64,000 nt of DNA from Lachnoclostridium sp. An169 (lineage in GTDB: Bacteria > Bacillota > Clostridia > Lachnospirales > Lachnospiraceae). Below, in pieces: positions 42,763-51,971 of the stretch. Every line of letters begins with the position of its first letter. Positions within the stretch are counted from its first letter, which is position 1. The stretch spans positions 1 to 64,000 of the forward strand of contig NZ_NFKT01000007.1 in the NCBI RefSeq assembly GCF_002160525.1, given 5' to 3'. Under the pieces are notes generated by a model. It had not been told where the DNA came from. It was given only the letters and a program-made list of their open reading frames with translations, and searched no databases. The position numbers and the translations under genes are program-made.

Positions 42763-44970
42763 TTATCTTCTGAACTTTCTTCGCAGACCAAGCGCACCTG
42801 CTCCCAGTACAACTGCTGCACCTGCAACAGTCATCCATACGAACACGCTGCTGTTGTCACCGGTCTTCACTGCGCCATTCTGCGCATTTCCCGATGTGCT
42901 GTTCGCAGCCGTTCCGATCTGGCCGCCCTGTCCGCTCTGGTTTCCAGTCGAAGCTGCCGGAAGTTTGGCAATCGTCTGTGATTCCACATATCCACAGTCC
43001 GCACATACTCTCTGACGCAGTCCTTCTTCCGTGGAAGTTGCATTTTTCACAGTCTTCCACTCACCATAGTTGTGTGCCTTCACAGGGATCTCCCGGGTTG
43101 CCACGATCTCGCCGCATACAGTACACTTCTGGATCTGCTCGCCCTTCTCCGTACAGGTAGCTTCTTTCACAACTTCCCACTCTCCTGCCGTATGGCCGGT
43201 TGCCGGAATTGCAATGATCTGCTCTTCCCCGCAGAGCGGCTCGCTGCAGACAACTTTTCTGCTTCCTGCTTCTGTACATGTAGGCTCTTCAAGGATGGTT
43301 CCCTCTCCGCTGAAATCATGTACATGAGTGGACTCAAGCGTCGGGATCACCTGTTCCTCAACTGCATCGCAGCGGCTGCAGGTTCTTCTCTCAAGACCTT
43401 CTGTCTCCCACTGAGGTTCCGTCACAGTCTGCCACTCGCTCCAGTCATGTCCAAGTGCCGGAATATCCACTTTCTTCACTGCATCGCAGTTCGGATTGAT
43501 GCAGGCAACTTCTTTTTCTCCCGGATGAGTACAGTCAGGCTCTGTCAGGATTGTCTCCTTACCGGTAAAATCATGTTCGTGGTTCTTGGACTCTGCCGGA
43601 ATCACTTCCGATTCCTCACGTCCGCAGCGCTCACATTTTCTTACTCTGAGGCCATCCTCATCCCATGTCGCCTTTGTAACAACATCCCAGTCACTCCAGT
43701 CATGTCCGAGCGCCGGAACTGTCTCTGTTGACAGAACCGCACCGCAGCGGCCGCATACTGTCTGGACAGATCCCTCTGTCAGACACCCTGCTTCTTCCAG
43801 TACATTTTCAACCGGATCATGACCAAGAGCTTCGATCACTCTTGTCTCAGTGAAACCGCATATGGAGCAGGTTCTCTCTTCTGATCCGTCATGTGTACAG
43901 TCTGCCTCTTTTACCGTGGTCCATGCGCTCATGTCATGCTCACCGGTTGCCGGAAGCACTTCTTCGGAAAGTACTGCTCCACAGTGGCCGCACTCTACTT
44001 TCACATATCCGTCTTCCCCGCACTCCGGTTCCACGCGGGTCGTGATCTGTCCCTCTGCCGGATGGCTGCATGTAACACGGACTGTTTTTGTCGCAGTCAT
44101 TCCGCCATAATTTACGGTAAGCGTATATGTTCCCGTTTTTCCCTGCTCAGACGCAACAATCATACCGTCTTTGTCTACCGTAAGCGGTGCATCATCGGAG
44201 ATTGTCACACCGTTCCCCGGCTCCACCAGGGCATTCGCTATTACTCCGTAATAGTAAAGCTGCCCGTCGCTTTCCAGAAGAAGCACCGGGTCCAGCACTG
44301 TGGAACTGCCTAATTCCACATCTACCTCAGGCTCCAGGAACTGGATCTCAAACTCCCCCTGTACCTGCGCCTCAATAAAATCAGGATCCATCGGATAGAT
44401 CACATCTCTCTCAACACCGTCCTGCCCGGTTGCCGCTGCCGGAGTTGTATCAGAGGGATTTCCCGTAAAATACTGAACCCAGTAATTGATTCCGCCCATC
44501 TGTACACAGCCGATTCCGATATGGGTATAATTCGGGTTCAGAATATTCTCTCTGTGTCCCTCGGAATTCATCCAACTGTACATGACCAGCTGCGCATTCG
44601 GCTGTCCTGCGGCGATATTCTCGCCTAATGCCGTACTTGTCAGCCCCACGTCATCCGACAGGGAAAAACAGTCTCTGCCATCCGGTCTGGTATGAGAAAA
44701 CAGAACTGTCAGCTCGAACGCTCTCTGGATTGCCATTTCCTCCTGCAGGTCCGTCATCACAAGCGGATCCACACCAGCTGCTGCTCTTTCCTGATTTACA
44801 AGTTCCAGTACTTCTCTTGTCTGCGCTTCGTTGGATGTCCCGTAGGTATAAACCCAGACTGTAGAGGATGACTCCGCCGCTTCAACATTCAGCGGCGTAC
44901 CCCCCCCCAATCCGAAAAACATCACTGCACAGAGGACAAGAGAAATGATTGCTTTGCATTTCCTCTTCAC
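42763..44970 (-). CDS. Secreted CAP-domain protein with nine Cys-pair repeats and C-terminal anchor
   Basis: The 735-residue surface protein has a signal peptide (about 1-31), interrupted by a G9 tract at codons 21-24, and a CAP/SCP domain (about 50-175, with FSHTRPDG, LGENIAAG and GHRENILNPNYTHIGIG). A Big-like linker follows. Then come nine repeats of about 40-55 residues, each with a CxxC or CxxxxC pair and often a LGHDW or ATGH end, which look like zinc ribbons. The C-terminus has KTGD, a membrane helix and an RRKFRR tail, as in sortase substrates, but with Val where Pro is usual. It is probably wall-linked. The GTG start lies behind AAAGGAGG. Confidence 0.85.
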   Translation of the reverse strand: MKRKCKAIISLVLCAVMFFGLGGGTPLNVEAAESSSTVWVYTYGTSNEAQTREVLELVNQERAAAGVDPLVMTDLQEEMAIQRAFELTVLFSHTRPDGRDCFSLSDDVGLTSTALGENIAAGQPNAQLVMYSWMNSEGHRENILNPNYTHIGIGCVQMGGINYWVQYFTGNPSDTTPAAATGQDGVERDVIYPMDPDFIEAQVQGEFEIQFLEPEVDVELGSSTVLDPVLLLESDGQLYYYGVIANALVEPGNGVTISDDAPLTVDKDGMIVASEQGKTGTYTLTVNYGGMTATKTVRVTCSHPAEGQITTRVEPECGEDGYVKVECGHCGAVLSEEVLPATGEHDMSAWTTVKEADCTHDGSEERTCSICGFTETRVIEALGHDPVENVLEEAGCLTEGSVQTVCGRCGAVLSTETVPALGHDWSDWDVVTKATWDEDGLRVRKCERCGREESEVIPAESKNHEHDFTGKETILTEPDCTHPGEKEVACINPNCDAVKKVDIPALGHDWSEWQTVTEPQWETEGLERRTCSRCDAVEEQVIPTLESTHVHDFSGEGTILEEPTCTEAGSRKVVCSEPLCGEEQIIAIPATGHTAGEWEVVKEATCTEKGEQIQKCTVCGEIVATREIPVKAHNYGEWKTVKNATSTEEGLRQRVCADCGYVESQTIAKLPAASTGNQSGQGGQIGTAANSTSGNAQNGAVKTGDNSSVFVWMTVAGAAVVLGAGALGLRRKFRR
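44900..44908. repeat. Homopolymeric C9/G9 tract in the signal peptide of the CAP protein
   Basis: Nine C in a row on the plus strand encode part of Leu-Gly-Gly-Gly (residues 21-24). The present length keeps the frame open. A change by one base would shift the frame. Confidence 0.85.
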
Positions 44971-45023
44971 GATTTTGTCCTCCTTTGTTTCGTTTCTTTC
45001 AGCAAATGTCTAAAGCCTGTTAT

Positions 45024-45053
45024 ATTATAATCCTTTTGTGAAATTCCGGTCAA
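45024..45053 (-). promoter_or_regulatory. Promoter of the CAP protein gene
   Basis: On the minus strand TTGACC (45048-45053) and TATAAT (45024-45029) are separated by 18 bases, 54 bases before the GTG start. Confidence 0.65.
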
Positions 45054-45087
45054 CCGTTTTTCCCAATTTCAGGAAATTTCTACATTT

Positions 45088-45966
45088 CTACATCCTCTCC
45101 ACAATCCGCTTCAGCTCCGCCAGATACTCCTGCGCCTTCTCCGGATCTTCCTCCATCAGGCTTTCTACCATCTGAAGGTGATTGCCGATGTCATGTCTGA
45201 CCTTTCTCATATGCATGCTCTTTTCTTCCACGCTCCGGTAATACTTCATATCCTCCGTCATCTCATTTTCCCGTTTCTGTATCTGTTCCTTCAGATATTC
45301 TTTTTTCATATAATGGAAAATCAGATAGTAGACCAGTATCGTGATGACAATAAATATCACCATTCCCATCCGGTAAACGAAAAACGTATTTCCGTCAAAT
45401 ATAATCTTTCTTCCGTCCGCCGCCTTCTGCATATAGTTCATGCCGACCGCCTGCAGCGCCAGAAGGTCCAATACAAACTGAGACAGAAGAAAGGCGTAAA
45501 ATTTATTCAGTATACTTTCACTCCAGCTTTCCCGCAGATGCCTGATCAGGTACATCCACCCGGTCTGGACAAATATCAGCAGGACACTGACCACAACTCT
45601 GGGAATCAGCATCTGTTCATCAAGCGGCTCTGCCGATATCGCGTCCTTTCCAAGTACCACAATCGAGATGCCTTCCACCGGGATCGTGATTCCATACAGC
45701 AGTGTAAAATAAAGAAGGGTCTCTCTCCACCCGTTGTCGTACCAGTAACAGATCCACAGAAATATCAGGGCATATCCGGCAAAAGGCTTCCACCAGAAAT
45801 AAGGGATCAGAACCGATACCGTATTGCAGATGCCAATTCCCAGAAGCACAAGAAGAAATGTTCTTTTCTTCCCTGTCTTTCCCGGAGTCAGAACCATGGA
45901 TATTCCCCCTGCCGCGGCAAAAGCCTGCATAAAAGCATAGAGGACTGATAAAAGAAGTATCCTCAT
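45088..45966 (-). CDS. AgrC-like membrane protein with H box but no ATPase domain
   Basis: The 292-residue protein has about six membrane helices (to about residue 220), then a coiled segment. A dimerisation helix pair follows with the H box MRKVRHDIGNHLQMVESLM, ending VERM just where an ATPase domain should start. No matching sequence follows in any frame before the next gene region. It looks like the phosphoacceptor half of a GHKL kinase. Its ATG overlaps the stop of the preceding ATPase-containing gene by four bases, so the two are coupled and probably act as one kinase. Confidence 0.75.
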   Translation of the reverse strand: MRILLLSVLYAFMQAFAAAGGISMVLTPGKTGKKRTFLLVLLGIGICNTVSVLIPYFWWKPFAGYALIFLWICYWYDNGWRETLLYFTLLYGITIPVEGISIVVLGKDAISAEPLDEQMLIPRVVVSVLLIFVQTGWMYLIRHLRESWSESILNKFYAFLLSQFVLDLLALQAVGMNYMQKAADGRKIIFDGNTFFVYRMGMVIFIVITILVYYLIFHYMKKEYLKEQIQKRENEMTEDMKYYRSVEEKSMHMRKVRHDIGNHLQMVESLMEEDPEKAQEYLAELKRIVERM

Positions 45967-46865
45967 TCCGCATCCTTCCTTTCTTTCCTGCAGTCCAGAT
46001 ACACAATAATCTGAAATACTCCGTCCTGCCGCTTCACACTCATACCTCCGTGATACTCTTCCGTAATCCTCTTTACAATCTTCAGCCCGATTCCGTGCAC
46101 GCCGCCGTCCTTTTTATGTCGTACAGGATCGTTGACCGCTTTCCGGACATATGGGTTTTTCACTTTAATCACCATGTTTCCGGAGAACATCGCCGCCCGC
46201 AGTACAATCTTCCTTTTTCCTTCTTCCACTCCGGAAACTGCCTCGATGGCATTGTCCAGAAGATTGGAAAAAACACTGCACAGTTCCAATGGATGAACGG
46301 AAAGCCCGTCCGGAATCTTCAGGCTGGCGTCCAGGCGGATTCCATACTTTTCTGCCATTTCCATTTTGTCGTAAATGAGAACGTTCAGCAGTGTATTCCC
46401 GCACCATATGGGACGACGTGTCCGCTGAAGCGTTTTCTCCATCTCACCGGTTATTTTCCGAAATTCCTCGTTTTCACCGACCGTTTTCCCGAACTCTTCC
46501 GCCCCGGTGCCAGTCCGATCCTTCCTGTGCTGTACATATGTTTCCATCTCTCCGATCTGGCGCAGCAGATTCCCGCGCAGCATCTCATCCTGCTGCTCTT
46601 CCCTCTGAAGATGTTCTTTCCTGATCCTGTCGTTTTCCCTGTGATAATCTGCCAGGGCGAGAGCATTCTCCATATAAACGCCATCCACATCCAGGAGTAT
46701 AACCCGGAATAAAAAGAAATTTCCCCCGCACCCGGTCAGAAGCGCCGCCGCAGCGGCAGCAACCGAAACAGGCACTCCCTTCTGTATGCTGTCCCACAGC
46801 AGGAGTGCCAGCAGAATCGTCTGTCCAACCGATGTCAGGAGAAACAAAATTTTCTGTCGTCTCAT
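45963..46865 (-). CDS. GHKL-type histidine kinase ATPase protein with degenerate H box
   Basis: The 300-residue protein has two N-terminal membrane helices (about 7-55), a helical linker where the H box is expected but reads MLRGNLLRQIGEM without His, and a complete HATPase domain. The N box is CSVFSNLLDNAIEAV and the glycine box GGVHGIGLKIVKRI. It has catalytic features but no obvious phosphoacceptor. It lies between the LytTR regulator (3 bases upstream) and the H-box protein (4-base overlap). The pair is a candidate split histidine kinase. Confidence 0.75.
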   Translation of the reverse strand: MRRQKILFLLTSVGQTILLALLLWDSIQKGVPVSVAAAAAALLTGCGGNFFLFRVILLDVDGVYMENALALADYHRENDRIRKEHLQREEQQDEMLRGNLLRQIGEMETYVQHRKDRTGTGAEEFGKTVGENEEFRKITGEMEKTLQRTRRPIWCGNTLLNVLIYDKMEMAEKYGIRLDASLKIPDGLSVHPLELCSVFSNLLDNAIEAVSGVEEGKRKIVLRAAMFSGNMVIKVKNPYVRKAVNDPVRHKKDGGVHGIGLKIVKRITEEYHGGMSVKRQDGVFQIIVYLDCRKERKDAE

Positions 46866-46868
46866 CTT

Positions 46869-47597
46869 TTACAGCTTTGCCCCCACATACTGAAAATACT
46901 TTTCTCTTGCTTCTTTCAGACGGCTCCGGCTTACATCCACCATCCGCCCGCTCTCCAGTTCAATCTGATGTTTCTCGAAATTACGGATCCGGTCCATGTT
47001 TACAAGGAAACTTTTATGGCACCGGAGAAACTGATCCGGGAGCTGTCTTTCCAGATGATCCAGTTTTTCATAGCAGCGTTCTTCCTTTCCGGCAAAATAC
47101 ACAGTTACAATTCTCCGCGAACTCTCAAACAGCTCCACCTGGTCCAGCGGTATCTTGCGGATCTCTCCTCCTATCACGCGCAGGGCAAGCGTTTTCTCCG
47201 GACACAAATCTGCCTCCGCTTCTTTCTCTTCCGCCGCCTTCTCCAGCATCTGCATACAGATCTCCCTGTTCAGCGGTTTTCTCAGCACGCCATATGGTTT
47301 TACCTTGAGAAACAGGCCTTCCAGATAGTTATCTACATGTCCGCTTATGAATATAATCTTAAGCTGTGGATTTTTCTCTTTGAGCTGCGCTGCCAGTTCA
47401 ATGCCGTCGCTCTCTCCAAGACAGATATCCATGAGCGCCATGTCGAAATCCCGCACATTCTTTTCCGTCGCTTTTTTAAACTCGGCCATACTGTTGCAGG
47501 CAACAGTCCGCACCTGTCCTCCCAGGCTCTCCCCGACCAGCCCGGTCAGTTCCTCCAGGAACTTCTTTTCATCCTCGCAGATCAGTATATTCAGCAT
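46869..47597 (-). CDS. LytTR response regulator (AgrA-like)
   Basis: The 242-residue regulator has a receiver domain with Asp in MALMDICLGESDG and Lys in VLRKPLN. The LytTR DNA-binding domain (about 145-240) has QFLRCHKSFLVNMDRI. ATG at 47597 lies behind GGGGG; a GTG three bases earlier is possible. It is the first gene of the three-gene unit. No obvious precursor peptide gene or AgrB-type protease was found beside it. Confidence 0.92.
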   Translation of the reverse strand: MLNILICEDEKKFLEELTGLVGESLGGQVRTVACNSMAEFKKATEKNVRDFDMALMDICLGESDGIELAAQLKEKNPQLKIIFISGHVDNYLEGLFLKVKPYGVLRKPLNREICMQMLEKAAEEKEAEADLCPEKTLALRVIGGEIRKIPLDQVELFESSRRIVTVYFAGKEERCYEKLDHLERQLPDQFLRCHKSFLVNMDRIRNFEKHQIELESGRMVDVSRSRLKEAREKYFQYVGAKL

Positions 47598-47723
47598 CAC
47601 AATTCCCCCTGCAGATCCCTTTTTCCTCTGTTATCGCCGTCAGCCGCGGATATGACAGAATATAGTATATTTTATTTCGCAGGCAAAAGCAAGTTCCGGG
47701 TGCAGAAACCGTCGAATTAACCG

Positions 47724-47752
47724 TTGTCCCCTCCCTGCTCGTGTGCTATAAT
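47724..47752 (+). promoter_or_regulatory. Promoter of pncB
   Basis: TTGTCC (47724-47729) and TATAAT (47747-47752) have a 17-base spacer, 38 bases before the ATG. Confidence 0.75.
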
Positions 47753-47790
47753 CGAAAAGAAATTATTGTAAAGCAAAAGAGGGAAATGTT

Positions 47791-49239
47791 ATGAGCGCAC
47801 AGAATCTTACTTTGCTGACCGACTTATATGAACTTACCATGATGCAGGGCTATTTTGAGACACAGGAAAACGAGACTGTCATCTTCGACGTATTCTTCCG
47901 GGACAATCCGAACCAGGGCGGCTATTCTGTCATGGCGGGACTGGAACAGGTCATAGAATATATCAAGAATCTCAATTTTTCCTATGAAGATGTGGATTAC
48001 CTGAGGGGGCTGGGGATCTTCAGCGATGATTTTCTTCACTACTTGAGCGGATTTCATTTCAGCGGAAATATTTACGCCATTCCGGAAGGCAGCGTAATCT
48101 TCCCCAAAGAGCCGCTTGTCAAGGTCATCGCCCCGATCATGGAGGCTCAGCTTGTAGAGACAGCGATCTTAAATATTATCAACCACCAGTGCCTGATCGC
48201 CACGAAGGCTTCCCGCGTTGTCTATGCGGCACAGGGAAACGGCGTCATGGAGTTTGGTCTGCGCCGTGCGCAGGGTCCCGATGCGGGTCTTTACGGGGCG
48301 CGTGCCGCCATGATCGGCGGATGTGTGGGCACCTCCAACGTACTGGCAGGGAAAATGTTCGACGTACCGGTTCTCGGAACCCACGCCCACAGCTGGATCA
48401 TGAGTTTTAAAGACGAATATACCGCGTTCAAGGAATACGCGAGACTCTATCCGGACTCCTGCACCCTTCTCGTGGACACCTACGACACTCTGAAATCCGG
48501 CGTTCCCAACGCCATCCGGGTATTCCAGGAGATGCGGGACGCAGGGATCAGACCGAAGAGCTACGGTATCCGCCTCGATTCCGGAGACCTTGCCTACCTC
48601 TCCAAAAAAGCGAGAAAGATGCTGGACGCAGCCGGATTCACCGACGCTGTCATCGCCGCTTCCAACGATCTGGATGAGTTCCTGATTAACGACCTGAAGA
48701 TCCAGGGCGCGGCCATCACTTCCTGGGGCGTAGGAACCAACCTGATCACGTCAAAGGACTGCCCGTCCTTCGGCGGTGTGTACAAACTGGCAGCCATCCA
48801 GAATGAGGAAGGCGAGTTTATTCCCAAAATCAAGATCTCGGAGAACACGGAGAAGATCACCAACCCGGGCAACAAGACGATCTACCGGATCTATGACAAA
48901 GAGACCGGCAAGATCCGCGCGGACCTGATCTGCTTCGTAGACGAGGAGTACGACACCGACAAAGACCTGCTGCTCTTCGATCCCAACGCCACCTGGAAAA
49001 AGACCCGGCTTGCCGGCGGAACCTATACCATGAAAGAGATCCTGAAGCCCATTTTCATCAACGGCGAGTGCAAATATGATTCTCCTTCCGTAAAGGAGAT
49101 CGCAGATTTCTGCCGCCAGGAAAAAGAGACGCTGTGGGATGAGACCAAACGTCTCTTCAACCCTCATAAAGTATATGTAGACCTGTCGCAGAAACTGTAT
49201 GATACAAAGACAGAACTGCTCAACAGCGTTAATGTATAA
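47791..49239 (+). CDS. pncB: Nicotinate phosphoribosyltransferase
   Basis: The 482-residue enzyme makes nicotinate mononucleotide from nicotinic acid and PRPP, the first step of the NAD salvage pathway. Motifs include LLTDLYELTMMQGY, FGLRRAQGPDAG, THAHSWIMSF, GIRLDSGDLAYL and SWGVGTNLITS. Length is normal for the bacterial type. Its own promoter lies upstream. Ddl follows 27 bases after its stop. Confidence 0.96.
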   Translation: MSAQNLTLLTDLYELTMMQGYFETQENETVIFDVFFRDNPNQGGYSVMAGLEQVIEYIKNLNFSYEDVDYLRGLGIFSDDFLHYLSGFHFSGNIYAIPEGSVIFPKEPLVKVIAPIMEAQLVETAILNIINHQCLIATKASRVVYAAQGNGVMEFGLRRAQGPDAGLYGARAAMIGGCVGTSNVLAGKMFDVPVLGTHAHSWIMSFKDEYTAFKEYARLYPDSCTLLVDTYDTLKSGVPNAIRVFQEMRDAGIRPKSYGIRLDSGDLAYLSKKARKMLDAAGFTDAVIAASNDLDEFLINDLKIQGAAITSWGVGTNLITSKDCPSFGGVYKLAAIQNEEGEFIPKIKISENTEKITNPGNKTIYRIYDKETGKIRADLICFVDEEYDTDKDLLLFDPNATWKKTRLAGGTYTMKEILKPIFINGECKYDSPSVKEIADFCRQEKETLWDETKRLFNPHKVYVDLSQKLYDTKTELLNSVNV

Positions 49240-49266
49240 ATAAGAAGATAAGGAGTATCTGATATC

Positions 49267-50325
49267 ATGAAGATCATCGTATTGGCAGGCGGATTAAGCA
49301 CAGAGCGCGACGTTTCGCTCTCCTCCGCTGCCGGAATCTGTAAAACATTACTGGAGAAAGGACATGACGCATATCTTCTGGATGTGTTCCTTGGTCTTGA
49401 GAATCCCCCGGAAAATCTGGAGGATGTGTTCACTCTTCCGGGACACGGACTGGAGATCGCCAGCGGCATCAGCACCACGGAGCCGGACCTTGCGGCAGTA
49501 AAAGCTTCCCGTCCGGATCAGTCCGACTGTTTCCTCGGGCCAAATGTTATCGAACTGTGCCGCCTTGCGGACATCACATTTATCGGCCTCCACGGCGGTG
49601 AGGGCGAGAACGGGAAACTCCAGGCCACATTCGACCTGCTCGGAATCCGCTACACAGGTCCGAACTCCCTGGGCTGCGCCGTGGCAATGGACAAAGGGCT
49701 GACCAAGCAGATCTTCCAGCAGTCCGGAGTCTCCACCCCGGAAGGCGTCTGCATGTATAAAAATGACAGCGACCACGCTTTGGCATCTACAGGACTTACA
49801 CTGCCCGTCGTGATCAAGCCGTGCTCCGGCGGCTCCAGTATCGGCGTATATATCGTAAATACAGAGGAAGAATACGAAAAGGCACTGGAAAATTCGTTCC
49901 GCTACGAGGATGAAGTCGTCATCGAGACATTCATCAAAGGCCGGGAATTTGCCTGCGGCATCATTGACGGCGAGGCCCTGCCTCCGATCGAGATCATTCC
50001 GAAAACCGGATTCTTCGACTATGCCAACAAATATCAGGACGGAGCTACCGACGAGGTGTGCCCTGCGGACATCTCCGAAGAGATCTCCGAGCGGATGAAA
50101 GAACTGACTGTCAGAGCTTATCACGCGCTGAAGCTGAATGTGTACAGCCGCGCCGACTTCCTTCTGGATGCAGAGGGCAATCTGTACTGTCTGGAGATGA
50201 ATACGCTGCCCGGCATGACAGCGGCAAGTCTGCTGCCCAAAGAGGCAAAGGTCATGGGAATCGAATACGGCGACCTGTGCGAGCTGATTATCCGGAAGTC
50301 CCTTGAGGCCCGGTATTCCCGGTAA
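49267..50325 (+). CDS. ddl: D-alanine--D-alanine ligase
   Basis: The 352-residue ATP-grasp enzyme joins two D-alanines for cell-wall precursors. The start KIIVLAGGLSTERDVSLSSA is the family signature, as are VIKPCSGGSSIGVY, the loop with EIIPKTGFFDY, and the end EMNTLPGMT. The Tyr/Phe region FFDYANKY indicates a D-Ala rather than a D-Lac ligase, although this needs alignment. AAGGAG precedes the ATG. murF follows in the pathway order. Confidence 0.95.
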   Translation: MKIIVLAGGLSTERDVSLSSAAGICKTLLEKGHDAYLLDVFLGLENPPENLEDVFTLPGHGLEIASGISTTEPDLAAVKASRPDQSDCFLGPNVIELCRLADITFIGLHGGEGENGKLQATFDLLGIRYTGPNSLGCAVAMDKGLTKQIFQQSGVSTPEGVCMYKNDSDHALASTGLTLPVVIKPCSGGSSIGVYIVNTEEEYEKALENSFRYEDEVVIETFIKGREFACGIIDGEALPPIEIIPKTGFFDYANKYQDGATDEVCPADISEEISERMKELTVRAYHALKLNVYSRADFLLDAEGNLYCLEMNTLPGMTAASLLPKEAKVMGIEYGDLCELIIRKSLEARYSR

Positions 50326-50394
50326 AGCCCCGGGAATTATAAAAATGTGGCGGGCTGATGGCTGAATGACATCTGCCCCGGAATGGAGTTATTT

Positions 50395-51774
50395 ATGAAA
50401 CATATGTCTTTAAAGGAAATCGCTGCTGCCTGCGGCGGAACACTCTGCGGCAATCCGTCCGCGGAAGCGCTCCCGGAAACATTCCTGGACCGCGAAGTCA
50501 GCAGTGTTGTCATCGACAGCAGAAAAGTGCAGAAGGACAGCCTCTTTGTCCCCATCAGAGGTGCGCGCGTGGACGGTCATACATTTATCCCCCAGGTCAT
50601 GGAAAAAGGTGCGCTCTGCGCCCTGTCGGAGGAAGACCTCGGAGAAGTTCCGTATACCTATATCCGTGTGGCATCCTGCGAACAGGCGCTCAAAGATCTG
50701 GCAGAACACTACCGCTGTTCCCTTGACATCAAAGTTGTGGGGATCACCGGAAGCGTAGGCAAGACGAGCACAAAGGAAATGATCGCCTCCGTTCTCTCAC
50801 AGAAATACAGAGTGCTGAAAACCGAGGGAAATTTCAACAATGAAATCGGACTTCCCCTGACTGTATTCAACATCCGCGAGGAACACCAGATCGCGGTGCT
50901 TGAGATGGGAATCAGTGAATTCGGGGAGATGACCCGTCTCGCCAAGGTTGCCCGTCCGGATATCTGCGTGTTCACAAACATCGGCTTCGCCCACCTGGAG
51001 AATCTGGGTTCCCGGGACGGCATCCTCAAAGCAAAAACCGAGATGCTCACATTTATGAATCCGGAAGGAACCGTCATCTTCAACGGCGACGACGACAAAC
51101 TCCGCGGCTTCAAGCCTGAAAACGGGATCACCCCCGTATACTTCGGTCTGGATGAAAGCTGTGATTTCCACGCATGCGATGTAGAAAACAGAGGACTGAA
51201 AGGAACCGATGCCCGGTTTGTGACGCCGAAATCCACTTTCCACGCACATATCCCTGTTCCGGGGGACCATATGGTATACAATGCCCTCGCCGGAACTGCC
51301 GTAGGATATGCACTGGGAATGACCGATGAGGAGATCGCCCGCGGAATCGGCGCTCTCGTCCCCATTGCCGGTCGCAATCACCTGATTGAAACGGACCGCT
51401 TCACGCTCATCGATGACTGCTATAACGCCAATCCGGCTTCCATGAAATCCTCCCTCTCCGTACTCGCCTGTGCGGACACAAGGAAAGTTGCCATCCTAGG
51501 CGATATGTTTGAACTCGGGGCAAAGGAAAAAGAAATGCACTATGAGGTCGGACAGTACGCCGCCGAAGCCGGCATCGATGTGGTGATCTGCATCGGGGAG
51601 CTGTCGAAAGAGACTGCAAGAGGCGCACAGGAAGGAACGGAAGTTCATCACTATGATACAAAAGAGGCATTTTTCAGCGATATGGGAAATGTGCTGAAAG
51701 AACATGACACCATTCTCGTCAAGGCATCCCATGGGATGGGGTTTGCGGAGATTGTGGAGCGACTGCAGAGGTAA
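50395..51774 (+). CDS. murF: UDP-N-acetylmuramoyl-tripeptide--D-alanyl-D-alanine ligase
   Basis: The 459-residue Mur ligase adds the D-Ala-D-Ala dipeptide to the UDP-MurNAc tripeptide. The ATP site GSVGKTSTKEMIASV and the middle and C-terminal domains are present, with TLIDDCYNANPASMKSSL as the family mark. ATG at 50395, six bases after GGAG, is preferred; an earlier ATG at 50383 has no site and a later one at 50404 is possible. It lies directly after ddl, whose product it uses. Confidence 0.95.
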   Translation: MKHMSLKEIAAACGGTLCGNPSAEALPETFLDREVSSVVIDSRKVQKDSLFVPIRGARVDGHTFIPQVMEKGALCALSEEDLGEVPYTYIRVASCEQALKDLAEHYRCSLDIKVVGITGSVGKTSTKEMIASVLSQKYRVLKTEGNFNNEIGLPLTVFNIREEHQIAVLEMGISEFGEMTRLAKVARPDICVFTNIGFAHLENLGSRDGILKAKTEMLTFMNPEGTVIFNGDDDKLRGFKPENGITPVYFGLDESCDFHACDVENRGLKGTDARFVTPKSTFHAHIPVPGDHMVYNALAGTAVGYALGMTDEEIARGIGALVPIAGRNHLIETDRFTLIDDCYNANPASMKSSLSVLACADTRKVAILGDMFELGAKEKEMHYEVGQYAAEAGIDVVICIGELSKETARGAQEGTEVHHYDTKEAFFSDMGNVLKEHDTILVKASHGMGFAEIVERLQR

Positions 51775-51827
51775 GTGGAGATACTGCAGGGTCAGATCAA
51801 TATTTCTTATCCCATTGTCGCAAAATA

Positions 51828-51876
51828 AAAGCTTAGGACTGTCGAAGGGCTTTTGCGCTCAACAGTCTTAAGCTTT
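51828..51876. terminator. Bidirectional terminator after murF
   Basis: AAAGCTTAGGACTGT (51828-51842) and ACAGTCTTAAGCTTT (51862-51876) form a 15-bp stem with one G-T pair. TTTATTTTA follows on the plus strand and TTTTATTTTG on the minus strand, so it serves murF and the convergent exporter. Confidence 0.85.
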
Positions 51877-51971
51877 ATTTTATACCATTTCAGGTCTTGC
51901 AATTCAATCCGCACAGACAGTTTTAGGGAAGATTTTTGCAACCTGTTGCAAGTTTCTGTCGCAGTTTTCTG

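Noticed and set aside
42763..44900. Repeats in the CAP gene as a DNA tandem repeat element
   Set aside because: They are diverged protein modules and not near-identical at the DNA level.
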